Below are positions 1-6,613 of a stretch of 15,405 bases of DNA, one piece after another (position 1 is the first letter of the stretch; the number at the start of each line of letters is the position of its first letter). The notes below the pieces were generated by a model. The model saw nothing but the letters and a program-made list of their open reading frames with translations, was not told the origin of the DNA and did not search any database. This DNA is from Bacillota bacterium (GTDB taxonomy: Bacteria > Bacillota > Clostridia > Christensenellales > SZUA-584). The stretch spans positions 1 through 15,405 of the forward strand of contig JAEZIZ010000034.1 of the NCBI GenBank assembly GCA_023415915.1, written 5' to 3'. The translations under genes were made by a program, and so were the position numbers.

Positions 1-792
1 TTCGGAGTGGAATGGTTTTTAGAGAACGTACTGCCGGTTATTCCTGATGGGCTGCCTGTTTTGTGCGTTACAAAAGGAATGCAAGATACGGAAGTCGGAG
101 AATTGATACCCTATCCGCATCTGTATCAGCGCCGCCTGGGCGAAAGAAAGCTTTCGATAAACGCTGTCGGCGGGCCGTGCACCAGTTATGAACTTGCGGA
201 TCACGATCAAACGCTGGTATGTTTCTGCGGGGAAGACTTAAAAACGCTAAGGGAAATAAAGAAGTACTTTCAAACTTCTTATTATCATATATGCCTCTCT
301 ACCGACGTCGTAGGAGTGGAATGCGCCGTGGCGATGAAAAACGCCTACGCGCTTGCGGTTACGCTGGCTGTCGGCTTATCCGAGCGAAGCGAGGGTATCG
401 GGGGAAAAGAGCACTATAACTCGCAGGCGGCGCTGTTCGGACAGAGCGTACGCGAAATGAGAGCATTGCTGCGCCTCGTTGGCGGAAAGGACGAGAATAT
501 CGTATACGGCGCGGGGGACTTGTATGTAACAGTGTTTGGAGGCAGAACAAGAAAAATAGGAACGCTTTTGGGGCGAGGGCTTAGCTTCGACGATGCGATG
601 AAACAATTGGACGGCGTGACATTGGAGTCAATAGTCATCGCAACGCGTACGGCCAATGCGGTTCGCAAGCTGATAGACGCGGGGAAAGCCCGAAAAGAAG
701 ACTATCCGCTATTATTGCATGTGGATGAAATAATCAATCGCAACGCGCCCGTTAATATTCCGTGGGAGAAGTTTGAAATAGAACATAATTAA
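1..792 (+). CDS. GpsA-like NAD(P)-dependent glycerol-3-phosphate dehydrogenase, 5'-truncated
   Basis: The reading frame is open from base 1 and continues upstream, so the N-terminal Rossmann strand with its GxGxxG motif (about 70 residues) is missing; 263 residues remain. The family interconverts dihydroxyacetone phosphate and sn-glycerol-3-phosphate in the cytosol, usually for phospholipid synthesis. Visible family marks, counted from the first visible residue: TKGM at 24-27, GGPCTSYELA at 57-66 (equivalent of SGPSFAxE), TDVVGVE at 101-107, the catalytic lysine in AMKN (K113), and GAGDLYVT followed by RTRKIG and LLGRG. The usual substrate-binding Arg-Asn pair appears to read Arg-Thr here, so this may be a divergent paralogue rather than the housekeeping enzyme. 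The gene ends in TAA and converges on the minus-strand cluster, with a terminator about 200 bases downstream. GpsA superfamily is sure; the exact substrate is not. Confidence 0.85.
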   Translation, partial: FGVEWFLENVLPVIPDGLPVLCVTKGMQDTEVGELIPYPHLYQRRLGERKLSINAVGGPCTSYELADHDQTLVCFCGEDLKTLREIKKYFQTSYYHICLSTDVVGVECAVAMKNAYALAVTLAVGLSERSEGIGGKEHYNSQAALFGQSVREMRALLRLVGGKDENIVYGAGDLYVTVFGGRTRKIGTLLGRGLSFDDAMKQLDGVTLESIVIATRTANAVRKLIDAGKARKEDYPLLLHVDEIINRNAPVNIPWEKFEIEHN

Positions 793-991
793 ACATTAAT
801 AGATTTTTTATAAACGGCAAAAAGAGATTTATGCATGCGAACGTATGCCACAGAGTACCAATAAACTCCCTTTTGTCATTAGGTCCCCTTTGGGTGAGCT
901 TTCTACCGAAGGTCAGAATCCCATGGAAAGTGCTCTTAATAAGGGGATTCTTCAGTCGTTACACTCCTTCAGAATGACTTTTTGACGGTTT
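793..991. other. Non-coding stretch rich in inverted repeats between convergent genes
   Basis: No credible gene is seen. The stretch holds several inverted repeats: GCATGCG-AA-CGTATGC at 833-848 (one G-T pair), AGAATCCC at 915-922 with its exact complement GGGATTCT at 944-951 (21-base loop), and GTCATT at 875-880 complementary to AATGAC at 973-978. An 8-base inverted pair, CGTATGCC (842-849) and GGCATACG (994-1001), brackets the whole stretch and overlaps the terminator hairpin. It could be a small structured RNA, the 3' untranslated region of the gpsA-like gene, or a decayed dispersed repeat. No known RNA family was recognised. Confidence 0.5.
945..978. repeat. Possible dispersed intergenic repeat unit (GTCATTCTG...GAAGAATC type)
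   Basis: Read on the minus strand, this 34-base unit begins GTCATTCTGAAGGAG and ends ACTGAAGAATCC. From general knowledge, units with a GTCATTCTG start and a GAAGAATC end are common multi-copy intergenic repeats in Firmicute and other bacterial genomes. Only one copy is in this window, so its repetitive nature is inferred from that resemblance. It lies in the non-coding gap between two convergent transcription units, a usual place for such elements. Confidence 0.35.
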
Positions 992-1022
992 ACGGCATAC
1001 GGATGTATGCCGTTCTATTTTT
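992..1022 (+). terminator. Rho-independent terminator of the gpsA-like gene
   Basis: ACGGCATAC (992-1000), loop GGAT, then the exact complement GTATGCCGT (1005-1013), followed by TCTATTTTT (1014-1022). The 9-bp perfect stem and the T-rich tail on the plus strand fit an intrinsic terminator for transcription arriving from the gpsA-like gene. On the minus strand the stem is followed by AAACCGTC and has no T tract, so it should not efficiently stop the minus-strand operon. The T tract overlaps the last codons and stop of the GtrA-like gene. Confidence 0.8.
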
Positions 1023-1449
1023 CAGACTCTTTTCTTGCAAGATCGTTTGTATCTATTGTCTTGCGGTATACCACATATTTTTGAAAAAGAAACTCGGTTA
1101 TAAGATTGAGCGCCATGTTGATAAGCGTAACGATATTGCCGTTCCAGCCTAAAGTTCCTTCAAGGTATGTGCCCAAGAGAATGGTAAGCGGCGTGAAAAC
1201 GCAATAATAGCCAAACACCTTGAGCATTGCTATAGGGACGTTTGCAGCAGACTTAAACGTAAAGCGCCGGTTGAACGTAAAGTTCCACAACACGGATAAA
1301 ACCAGCGCTATGAGATAGCTTACCCAGTATGTGATGTGCAGCAGGTCATATAGAAGAGCAAAGCTGCTTATTTGTATCAGCCCGGCGCTTATGGAAAACA
1401 GCCCGAATTTGATGGTACGCCATAGCTCTTTGTGTTCTTTCTTGTTCAT
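1015..1449 (-). CDS. GtrA-like family small membrane protein
   Basis: A 144-residue protein with four hydrophobic segments, at about 13-34, 41-58, 75-95 and 104-122. The family's basic signature WNFxxNRRFTF is at 55-65 after helix 2, and a related NLITEFLFQKYVVYR stretch at 115-129 follows helix 4. GtrA-like proteins are four-helix inner-membrane proteins implicated in moving polyprenyl-phosphate-linked sugars during cell-surface glycan synthesis. The ATG at 1449 is chosen because AAAGGAAG lies just upstream; a TTG start 27 bases earlier has no such site. It follows the aldolase on the same strand after 84 bases. A TATATAAT stretch in that gap (TATAAT at 1512-1517) could be a -10 box, but no good -35 accompanies it, so read-through from the operon is equally possible. 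A link to the sugar cluster is inferred from position only. Confidence 0.85.
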   Translation of the reverse strand: MNKKEHKELWRTIKFGLFSISAGLIQISSFALLYDLLHITYWVSYLIALVLSVLWNFTFNRRFTFKSAANVPIAMLKVFGYYCVFTPLTILLGTYLEGTLGWNGNIVTLINMALNLITEFLFQKYVVYRKTIDTNDLARKESEK

Positions 1450-1533
1450 GGTACTTCCTTTCCGGTGTAAAACCAAAATAGATACTGACTATGAAACCGA
1501 CAAAGAGGACTATTATATACGGGTTTTGGAACT

Positions 1534-2532
1534 TCAGCTTGCTATCTTCTTTGAGTATTTCATAATATAAACTTTATGCATAAGCCATATCTCAAACGGC
1601 GACAGCTTTGCATTAACGCACATAGCCTGTGTGTGAAGCCAGCATATGCACGACTTTTCGACAAGCAGGTGCAAAACGTCAAGGTCTTCCTGCGTTAACG
1701 CCCGGCCAATGGCGCCAACGCCCGGAACAAGGACCGCTTCATGTTTCCTAAGAGCATTCGCCACGGCGCTTACTTCGGGCTTTACGCATATAAGCAGAGG
1801 GCCTATCATCTGCGCCATGTCGTCGAGCTGCGCCGGAATGGCCTTGCCGTAAGAAGCGCAAGCCATCACAGGCGGCGCGGAGGTATAAGATACATGTTTG
1901 AACTCTTTCTTTACAGAGTTTATCAGGCTTTTGGCCAGCGCTTCATCGAATACAGGGGGCGTGTCGGGCTGCTCCTTGCATGCGCGGCGGCAGACGTTTT
2001 CCAGAAGAATAGCCCTTTCAAACGCCTCTTGGCGGTCTTTTCCTACGATAACAGCGCCGTGGTGAACCATCAGCACCGTATGCGCTCCGCTTTTGAAAGC
2101 GGCTGCGACGTTTTTTGCAAGCTTCTTCGTGCTGGACAGGCCGTATTCCGCCAGCGCTATGCCCCCAAGCTTCTTCTTTTCCTCCTCTGAAAGATTCAGC
2201 GTATCAAACCCGGCCATACCTATTGCAGACGCATATGTCTGATGCGTATGTATAACGAATCCGGCGTCCGGAAACTGACGGTATGCCGATATGTGTATGC
2301 CTTTTTCCGAGGACGGTTTTCTTGACCCTGCCCATTCTCCCGTCTCCATATCCACAGATACTATATCGTCCGGCTGCATGCCGTCATACGCAAGGCCGCT
2401 CGGCGTTATTACCATGGACTTTTCACCGATGCGGCAGCTGATATTGCCCCATGTACGCGCAGCCAGCTTTTCTTTAAGCAGCATCCTGCCCGATTCGGCC
2501 GTCAGCTGCTTTGCTTCCACAGTATCTATCAT
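1534..2532 (-). CDS. Class II aldolase/adducin-family protein with a degenerate second domain
   Basis: A 332-residue protein. Residues 1-190 form a class II (zinc-dependent) aldolase domain like fuculose-1-phosphate and ribulose-5-phosphate enzymes: TWGNIS at 27-32, ITPSG at 42-46, the SSEKG loop with candidate acid E76, zinc ligands in HTH (H95, H97), and a third ligand in HHG (H157/H158). These enzymes usually cleave or rearrange phosphorylated keto-sugars, often releasing dihydroxyacetone phosphate. Residues 200-332 look like a second, worn copy: the stretch around 264-300 parallels 151-185 but has no histidine metal ligands. The start ATG overlaps the aminotransferase stop (ATGA), with AGAGGTG just upstream, so the two are probably translationally coupled. 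The natural substrate is presumably the product of the upstream kinase, possibly after amino-group chemistry; this is inference. Aldolase superfamily is sure, reaction unknown. Confidence 0.88.
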   Translation of the reverse strand: MIDTVEAKQLTAESGRMLLKEKLAARTWGNISCRIGEKSMVITPSGLAYDGMQPDDIVSVDMETGEWAGSRKPSSEKGIHISAYRQFPDAGFVIHTHQTYASAIGMAGFDTLNLSEEEKKKLGGIALAEYGLSSTKKLAKNVAAAFKSGAHTVLMVHHGAVIVGKDRQEAFERAILLENVCRRACKEQPDTPPVFDEALAKSLINSVKKEFKHVSYTSAPPVMACASYGKAIPAQLDDMAQMIGPLLICVKPEVSAVANALRKHEAVLVPGVGAIGRALTQEDLDVLHLLVEKSCICWLHTQAMCVNAKLSPFEIWLMHKVYIMKYSKKIAS

Positions 2533-3992
2533 GCAATCACCTCTATGTTGTCAAACACCCTCTCGAAGGCGGCTAATGCTTTGTCTATATCTTCTTCGGT
2601 ATAAGCCGCGCTCGTATACATCCTGTTGCCGGCGAGCGTCACCAACCCTTCGGCCATATACGCCGCGCCTATATGCTGCATCTCCGCTTTGCGCTTCGAA
2701 GTCTCTTTCAGTATATTCGGTATTTGCCACGGCTTTTTCCATTGTATCGCAAAATGCATGGTGCCCACCGTATCCAGATGGCAGATAGACCCTACGTTAT
2801 ATGCAGCAAAAGGCAGCCCTTTTTTATCTATTATAGCATTGAGCCCGTCTGTCAGCCTGTCGCCCATTTTGGCGGCTTTCTCCCACGCACGAGTGCGTTC
2901 TATTTCACATATTGCGTAATAACCCGCGCAGCAGCTCAGCGGCGTTGCAGACAGCGTTCCGCCCACAAGGGCCTTTTTGCCGCCATGCTCGTCTAGGCCT
3001 GCGCCTAAGAATTTCATATATTCCGCCTTGCCGCCAATACCGCCTGCGCCAGGGTAACCGCCTGCAAGCACTTTGCCGAAAATAGTAAGGTCGGGAGTAA
3101 CGCCGAAATACTCTTGGGCGCCGCCCGGCCCCATTCTGAAGCCGGTGACTACTTCGTCAAAAATGAGAAGCGCTCCATATTTGTCGCACAGTTCACGGCA
3201 GCCCGCGGGAAAATCGAAATCCACCGGCCGTGTACCGCTTTCCGGACCAATCGGCTCGAGCAATACGGCGGCGGTGCCGCCTCTTAGCTTATTCAGCTTT
3301 AACACATGCTCCAGCGAATTAAGGTCGTTAGGAAAGAACTCCTGAGTATGCTTGAACACAAAGCCCGGCACGCCCTGCGATTGCAGGCCGCGCGTGCCCG
3401 GTATGCGTATGCCGTATGCAAGCTGGTCGCTCCATCCGTGATAAGCTCCGCCCATCTTTACAATGTTCTTTTTCTTGGTGGCAAGCCGGGCTACGCGGAT
3501 AGCACCCATACACGCTTCCGTTCCGCTGCCGAACATCCTTAGCTTACTGACGGAAGGCACCAGCTCTTTTATCTTTTCTGCAATTTTATATTCATACTCG
3601 TGAAATAGGCCGGTTGAAGGGCCGCATGTTTCAAGCAGCTCGATTACTTTCTCGCGCACTGCGGGCGGATTCGACCCAAGAACGGTAGGACCTCCCGCCT
3701 GGAGAAAATCAAGATATTCGTTTCCGTCTATATCGTAAAGCTTGCAGCCCTCCGCCTTCGTAAATACCAGCGGAAAAGGATAGTTGAAAGCAAGGTTGTG
3801 CTGTACTCCTCCCGGTATCGCGTCCATGGCTTTATTTATCATCTCTCTTGATTTCCTGCATTTCCCGCCGTAGTATTCATCCACGTATTTCTGCAAAGCT
3901 TCTTTCTTAATGCCGTGAACCGGCTTTTTTATCAGCTCGTCGAGTTTTGCCGTTACGGCCTTTGAGTCTACGTACCTATATGGGGTATTCAT
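2529..3992 (-). CDS. Class III PLP-dependent aminotransferase, glutamate-1-semialdehyde aminomutase-like
   Basis: A 487-residue fold-type I PLP enzyme. Visible landmarks: the cofactor phosphate-binding GSGTEA at 155-160, YHG at 184-186, EPIGPESG at 246-253, the ring-binding aspartate in FDEVVTGFR (D279), and the Schiff-base lysine in FGKVLAGGYP (K307). The DEVxTGFR and GKxxGGG patterns match glutamate-1-semialdehyde 2,1-aminomutase and related amino-group transfer enzymes. It is some 50-60 residues longer than typical HemL; the extra part is an N-terminal extension (about 1-48). No haem-synthesis gene is nearby. The neighbours are a sugar kinase (17 bases upstream) and an aldolase (4-base overlap downstream), so a carbohydrate-linked aldehyde or ketone substrate is more likely. 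AAGGAGG, 7 bases before the ATG, fixes the start. Family sure, substrate unknown. Confidence 0.88.
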   Translation of the reverse strand: MNTPYRYVDSKAVTAKLDELIKKPVHGIKKEALQKYVDEYYGGKCRKSREMINKAMDAIPGGVQHNLAFNYPFPLVFTKAEGCKLYDIDGNEYLDFLQAGGPTVLGSNPPAVREKVIELLETCGPSTGLFHEYEYKIAEKIKELVPSVSKLRMFGSGTEACMGAIRVARLATKKKNIVKMGGAYHGWSDQLAYGIRIPGTRGLQSQGVPGFVFKHTQEFFPNDLNSLEHVLKLNKLRGGTAAVLLEPIGPESGTRPVDFDFPAGCRELCDKYGALLIFDEVVTGFRMGPGGAQEYFGVTPDLTIFGKVLAGGYPGAGGIGGKAEYMKFLGAGLDEHGGKKALVGGTLSATPLSCCAGYYAICEIERTRAWEKAAKMGDRLTDGLNAIIDKKGLPFAAYNVGSICHLDTVGTMHFAIQWKKPWQIPNILKETSKRKAEMQHIGAAYMAEGLVTLAGNRMYTSAAYTEEDIDKALAAFERVFDNIEVIA

Positions 3993-4009
3993 AATATATC
4001 CTCCTTAAG

Positions 4010-5620
4010 TCAGCTATTTATTGCGTTAAGAATTTTAAAGTTAGCCTTGTTTGACTTGTACAGTCTTTTGAATACTTTGTAGTTTTTGTCGTATGCGGGC
4101 TTTTTCGCCATATCCGGAACAAATGTTTTAACCGCCGGTATAAATTCGCCTACGGCGTCAATGCTGCCTATAATGCCCAGTGCCACGCCGACGACCGCCG
4201 CCGCTCCCACCGCGCCTACATTCTGAGGCGATGATACCGTTTCTATCGTGCGCCCCGTTATATCGGCAAGTATCTGGCATGTAACGTCCGAAAGCGCGCC
4301 GCCGCCTACGAATCTTATCGGGTCTGACGTCTTAATCTTCCTGTCCTGGCATTCCAGCATCCACCTTAAGTGATAGCAGACGCCTTCCAGTACGGCGCGT
4401 ATAAGCTCTGTCTTGCCCGTATCCATGCGGATATTGAAGAACATGCCGGCAGAGTTCGGGTCTTCAAACGGGCATCTGTTTCCGTGAAGCCACGGCGTAA
4501 ATATCACCCCGCCCGCTCCCGGAGCAACGCCCTTTACCGTTTCCATCATGTATTCATACAGGCTGGAGTACACGGCTTCCTGACTTTCGGTAATGTTTTT
4601 CTTCTCGAGATAAATGCCTATTTCGTCAAGGGCAAGGTGGTCTTTTACCCACTCGAGGCATTTGCCCGCCGTTTCCATCTCCGCGAAGTAGTTGTATCTG
4701 CCTTCCTGTGCTCCCACTATCGATGCAATCATGCAGTTAATATCGACAATCTGTTTGTCTACGATAGTGGATACCCAGCCGGAAGTGCCGGAATATATAT
4801 GGGTGTCGCCTGTATTGCCGCAGCCTGCGCCTATTCCAATAAGCGTTGCGTCCCCGCCGCCGCCGAACACCGGCGTTCCTTCGGTAAGTCCCAGTTCGGC
4901 AGCCGCTTTTTTCGTCAGCGCGCCCGCCTTGTCCGTGGATTTTATTATCGCCGGCATGTGATAGATATCTACGCCGCACATTTTGCACAGAGACTTGCTC
5001 CAGCTTTTCTTGCCCTTGCGGGTGTCATAGAGGAATGTGGAAAACGCGGTGTCCTCCGTCATCACGAATTCGCCCGTGCAGCGGCATATAATATATTCTT
5101 TTACATCCAGCCACTTATAGGCTCTTTTAAAGTTTTCCGGTTCGTTGTTCTTTACCCACTTGTATTTCCATACCGGGTCTTTTACGCTTGATGAAACCGC
5201 GCCCGTTATTGCGATGCTTTTTATAAGATTGATTATATTGACTCCCGCAATCTGCAGGCCGTGCGCCATTACTTCTTTAATCTCCTGCCGCGCCCGCTGG
5301 TCCATATAGCTCATAGGCCTTCTAATGGCTTTTCCCTCTCTGTCTGCGAGCACCATACCCTGCATCTGAGAGCAGAAGGAAATTCCCTCGATGCTTTCGG
5401 GTTTAATGTCAGTAATGGTGAACAGCTTTTTGGTAGTGTGGCACATTGCGTCCCACCACTCGTCAGCGTCCTGCTCGGCGCCGCCGTTGTCGAGAACATA
5501 AAGGTTGTATCCCTGCTGCGCCGAGGCGATAAGCTCAATATTACTGCTTATACCAAACAGGCAGGTTTTTATTCCCGTAGTGCCGACATCGTATGCTATA
5601 ACATAAGTCACACTAATCAT
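4010..5620 (-). CDS. FGGY-family carbohydrate kinase, xylulokinase-like
   Basis: A 536-residue ATP-dependent sugar or polyol kinase of the FGGY family. The N-terminal phosphate-binding DVGTTGIKT starts at D11; an EQDADEWW stretch (49-56) and MDQRA (106-110) are typical of the first domain. GGGGDA at 253-258 contains the likely catalytic base D257, and GGGALSDVTCQILADITG at 439-456 matches the second FGGY signature. Overall layout is closest to xylulokinases, but FGGY substrate specificity cannot be read from motifs. It is the second gene of the operon: its ATG overlaps the last base of the TetR stop (TGATG), with AAAGGG very close upstream. The short spacing leaves a GTG at 5611 as an alternative start. 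As first enzyme it probably traps an imported sugar as its phosphate. No transporter gene is in the window. Confidence 0.9.
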   Translation of the reverse strand: MISVTYVIAYDVGTTGIKTCLFGISSNIELIASAQQGYNLYVLDNGGAEQDADEWWDAMCHTTKKLFTITDIKPESIEGISFCSQMQGMVLADREGKAIRRPMSYMDQRARQEIKEVMAHGLQIAGVNIINLIKSIAITGAVSSSVKDPVWKYKWVKNNEPENFKRAYKWLDVKEYIICRCTGEFVMTEDTAFSTFLYDTRKGKKSWSKSLCKMCGVDIYHMPAIIKSTDKAGALTKKAAAELGLTEGTPVFGGGGDATLIGIGAGCGNTGDTHIYSGTSGWVSTIVDKQIVDINCMIASIVGAQEGRYNYFAEMETAGKCLEWVKDHLALDEIGIYLEKKNITESQEAVYSSLYEYMMETVKGVAPGAGGVIFTPWLHGNRCPFEDPNSAGMFFNIRMDTGKTELIRAVLEGVCYHLRWMLECQDRKIKTSDPIRFVGGGALSDVTCQILADITGRTIETVSSPQNVGAVGAAAVVGVALGIIGSIDAVGEFIPAVKTFVPDMAKKPAYDKNYKVFKRLYKSNKANFKILNAINS

Positions 5621-6273
5621 CACCCTTTATGTTTTATTTCGGATTGTTTAAAAGTAAAGGCGGATTCGATGAATTTCAGAAGCTCAGACACGACCTTTTC
5701 GTCATCGTCTAAAATATCCTCTCCGCAGAATATTTTGAACCTTTCTCTGTAGTAGTCGCAGCTGTATGAGAACTGAAGCGTGAGCAGTAGGTTGTCGAAG
5801 AAAAAGGCAAACATCTTAGGGTCTATATCTTCCCTTATCTCGCCGGCTGCTTTTGCTTCCTCAATGAACCTTACGTACACCTCGGATGAAATGCCTTCGA
5901 TTTTTCTAGCGAGAAGCTGGGCGTATTTTTGGCTTGCCCCGGCAGTTATCTCGTTGTACATAATATTGTATATGCTGTGTTCCCTGGCTGTGCGCTGTAC
6001 TGCGCGTATGAGTTTTTCCGCTCTTTTAAGCAGTTTATAATCGCCCGAAACAGCATCGCTTATTTCTTTTCTGAGAGTTTCAAGGCTGTGCGCAAGGCAC
6101 GCAAGAAAGAAGTCTTCTTTATCCTTGTAGTACTTGTAAAGCACGCCAACGCTGACGCCCGACTTCTTTGCAATAACGTTGATATTCGCCCTGTCAAGGC
6201 CGTTTGCCGCAAACTCCGCGATGCCGGTTTCAAGTATCTGAACGATCTTTTCGTCACTTAGTTTTTTCAGCAT
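5620..6273 (-). CDS. TetR/AcrR-family transcriptional regulator, probable local repressor
   Basis: A 217-residue regulator. The N-terminal helix-turn-helix runs from about residue 10 to 55 (LETGIAEFAANG, INVIAKKSGVSVG, VLYKYYKDKEDFF), the classic TetR pattern; the rest is an all-helical ligand and dimer domain with no recognisable ligand class. The ATG at 6273 is chosen because GGAG lies 6 bases upstream. A GTG at 6306 would put the operator palindrome inside the gene and has no ribosome binding site. It is the first gene of the operon, followed by the kinase with a one-base overlap. Together with a palindrome at the transcription start, this suggests an autoregulated repressor released by the pathway's substrate or intermediate. 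That mode of control is inferred from the layout. Confidence 0.88.
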   Translation of the reverse strand: MLKKLSDEKIVQILETGIAEFAANGLDRANINVIAKKSGVSVGVLYKYYKDKEDFFLACLAHSLETLRKEISDAVSGDYKLLKRAEKLIRAVQRTAREHSIYNIMYNEITAGASQKYAQLLARKIEGISSEVYVRFIEEAKAAGEIREDIDPKMFAFFFDNLLLTLQFSYSCDYYRERFKIFCGEDILDDDEKVVSELLKFIESAFTFKQSEIKHKG

Positions 6274-6292
6274 ACCGCACTCCGGGGACTTG

Positions 6293-6312
6293 ACGTGAGC
6301 AGCCACTCACGT
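6293..6312. promoter_or_regulatory. Palindromic operator candidate for the TetR regulator
   Basis: ACGTGAG (6293-6299), spacer CAGCCA, then CTCACGT (6306-6312): a perfect 7-bp inverted repeat. It begins 10 bases after the -10 box of the operon promoter, at about +3 to +22, and ends 19 bases before the TetR ATG. This size, symmetry and place are typical of TetR-family operators, where bound repressor blocks the start of transcription. No second copy was noticed in the window. Confidence 0.6.
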
Positions 6313-6322
6313 GTTTGATATG

Positions 6323-6351
6323 ATTATATATCATTTCTTTACATAAAGCAA
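6323..6351 (-). promoter_or_regulatory. Sigma-70 promoter of the TetR-kinase-aminotransferase-aldolase operon
   Basis: On the minus strand a consensus TATAAT (-10, 6323-6328) sits 17 bases from TTGCTT (-35, 6346-6351). The -35 matches only its first three bases, which suits a regulated promoter. The operator palindrome follows immediately downstream, and the TetR start lies about 50 bases from the -10. Confidence 0.65.
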
Positions 6352-6545
6352 CAATTCTTTTGTTAATTGATACCATAATATTGTTTGGTAAAGCATTTAA
6401 CAATTGCGCGGCAAAATGCTAACTGGCTGAACAACGAAAGCCTACTAAAAGGGGATTAGTCCAGAAAAATACTGACAATTAAAGCATAAGAAAATTAAAA
6501 ATGGAAGCTGATTATAATTCACGCCAACCATTGCCTCTCTTTCCA
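6352..6545. other. Divergent intergenic region with small hairpins, no gene
   Basis: This is the core of the roughly 340-base gap between the divergent TetR and glutamate dehydrogenase genes. It is AT-rich and contains no credible gene. Two small inverted repeats are visible: AGCATT (6392-6397) pairing with AATGCT (6415-6420) around an inner TTGC-GCG-GCAA, and ACTAA-AAGGGGA-TTAGT at 6444-6460. Several CAATT/AATTG words recur near the minus-strand promoter (for example 6352-6370). They could bind regulators, but no known site was recognised. Confidence 0.4.
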
Positions 6546-6574
6546 TTGTACAAAACATTAAGAAGTGTTATACT
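6546..6574 (+). promoter_or_regulatory. Sigma-70 promoter of the glutamate dehydrogenase gene
   Basis: TTGTAC (-35, 6546-6551), a 17-base spacer, and TATACT (-10, 6569-6574). Both boxes are close to consensus with ideal spacing. Transcription would start about 30 bases before the ATG at 6614, leaving a short leader with a GGGGG ribosome binding site. Confidence 0.75.
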
Positions 6575-6613
6575 CCAAACATAATATTTCATAATATATG
6601 GGGGTATTGTATA

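Noticed and set aside
1741..2190. An open frame of 149 codons on the plus strand within the aldolase gene
   Set aside because: It is antisense to clear aldolase metal-binding motifs and matches nothing.
2529..3992. Naming the aminotransferase hemL
   Set aside because: Motifs are shared with the whole class III family, the protein has an N-terminal extension, and the operon is carbohydrate-related with no tetrapyrrole genes.
4370..5191. A long open frame (273 codons) on the plus strand opposite the kinase gene
   Set aside because: It lies wholly inside the well-supported FGGY kinase, resembles no family, and is a by-product of the GC-rich codon pattern of the real gene.
6274..6306. A GTG start at 6306 giving an 11-residue longer TetR protein
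   Set aside because: There is no ribosome binding site before it, and the operator palindrome would fall over the start; the ATG at 6273 has GGAG at good spacing.
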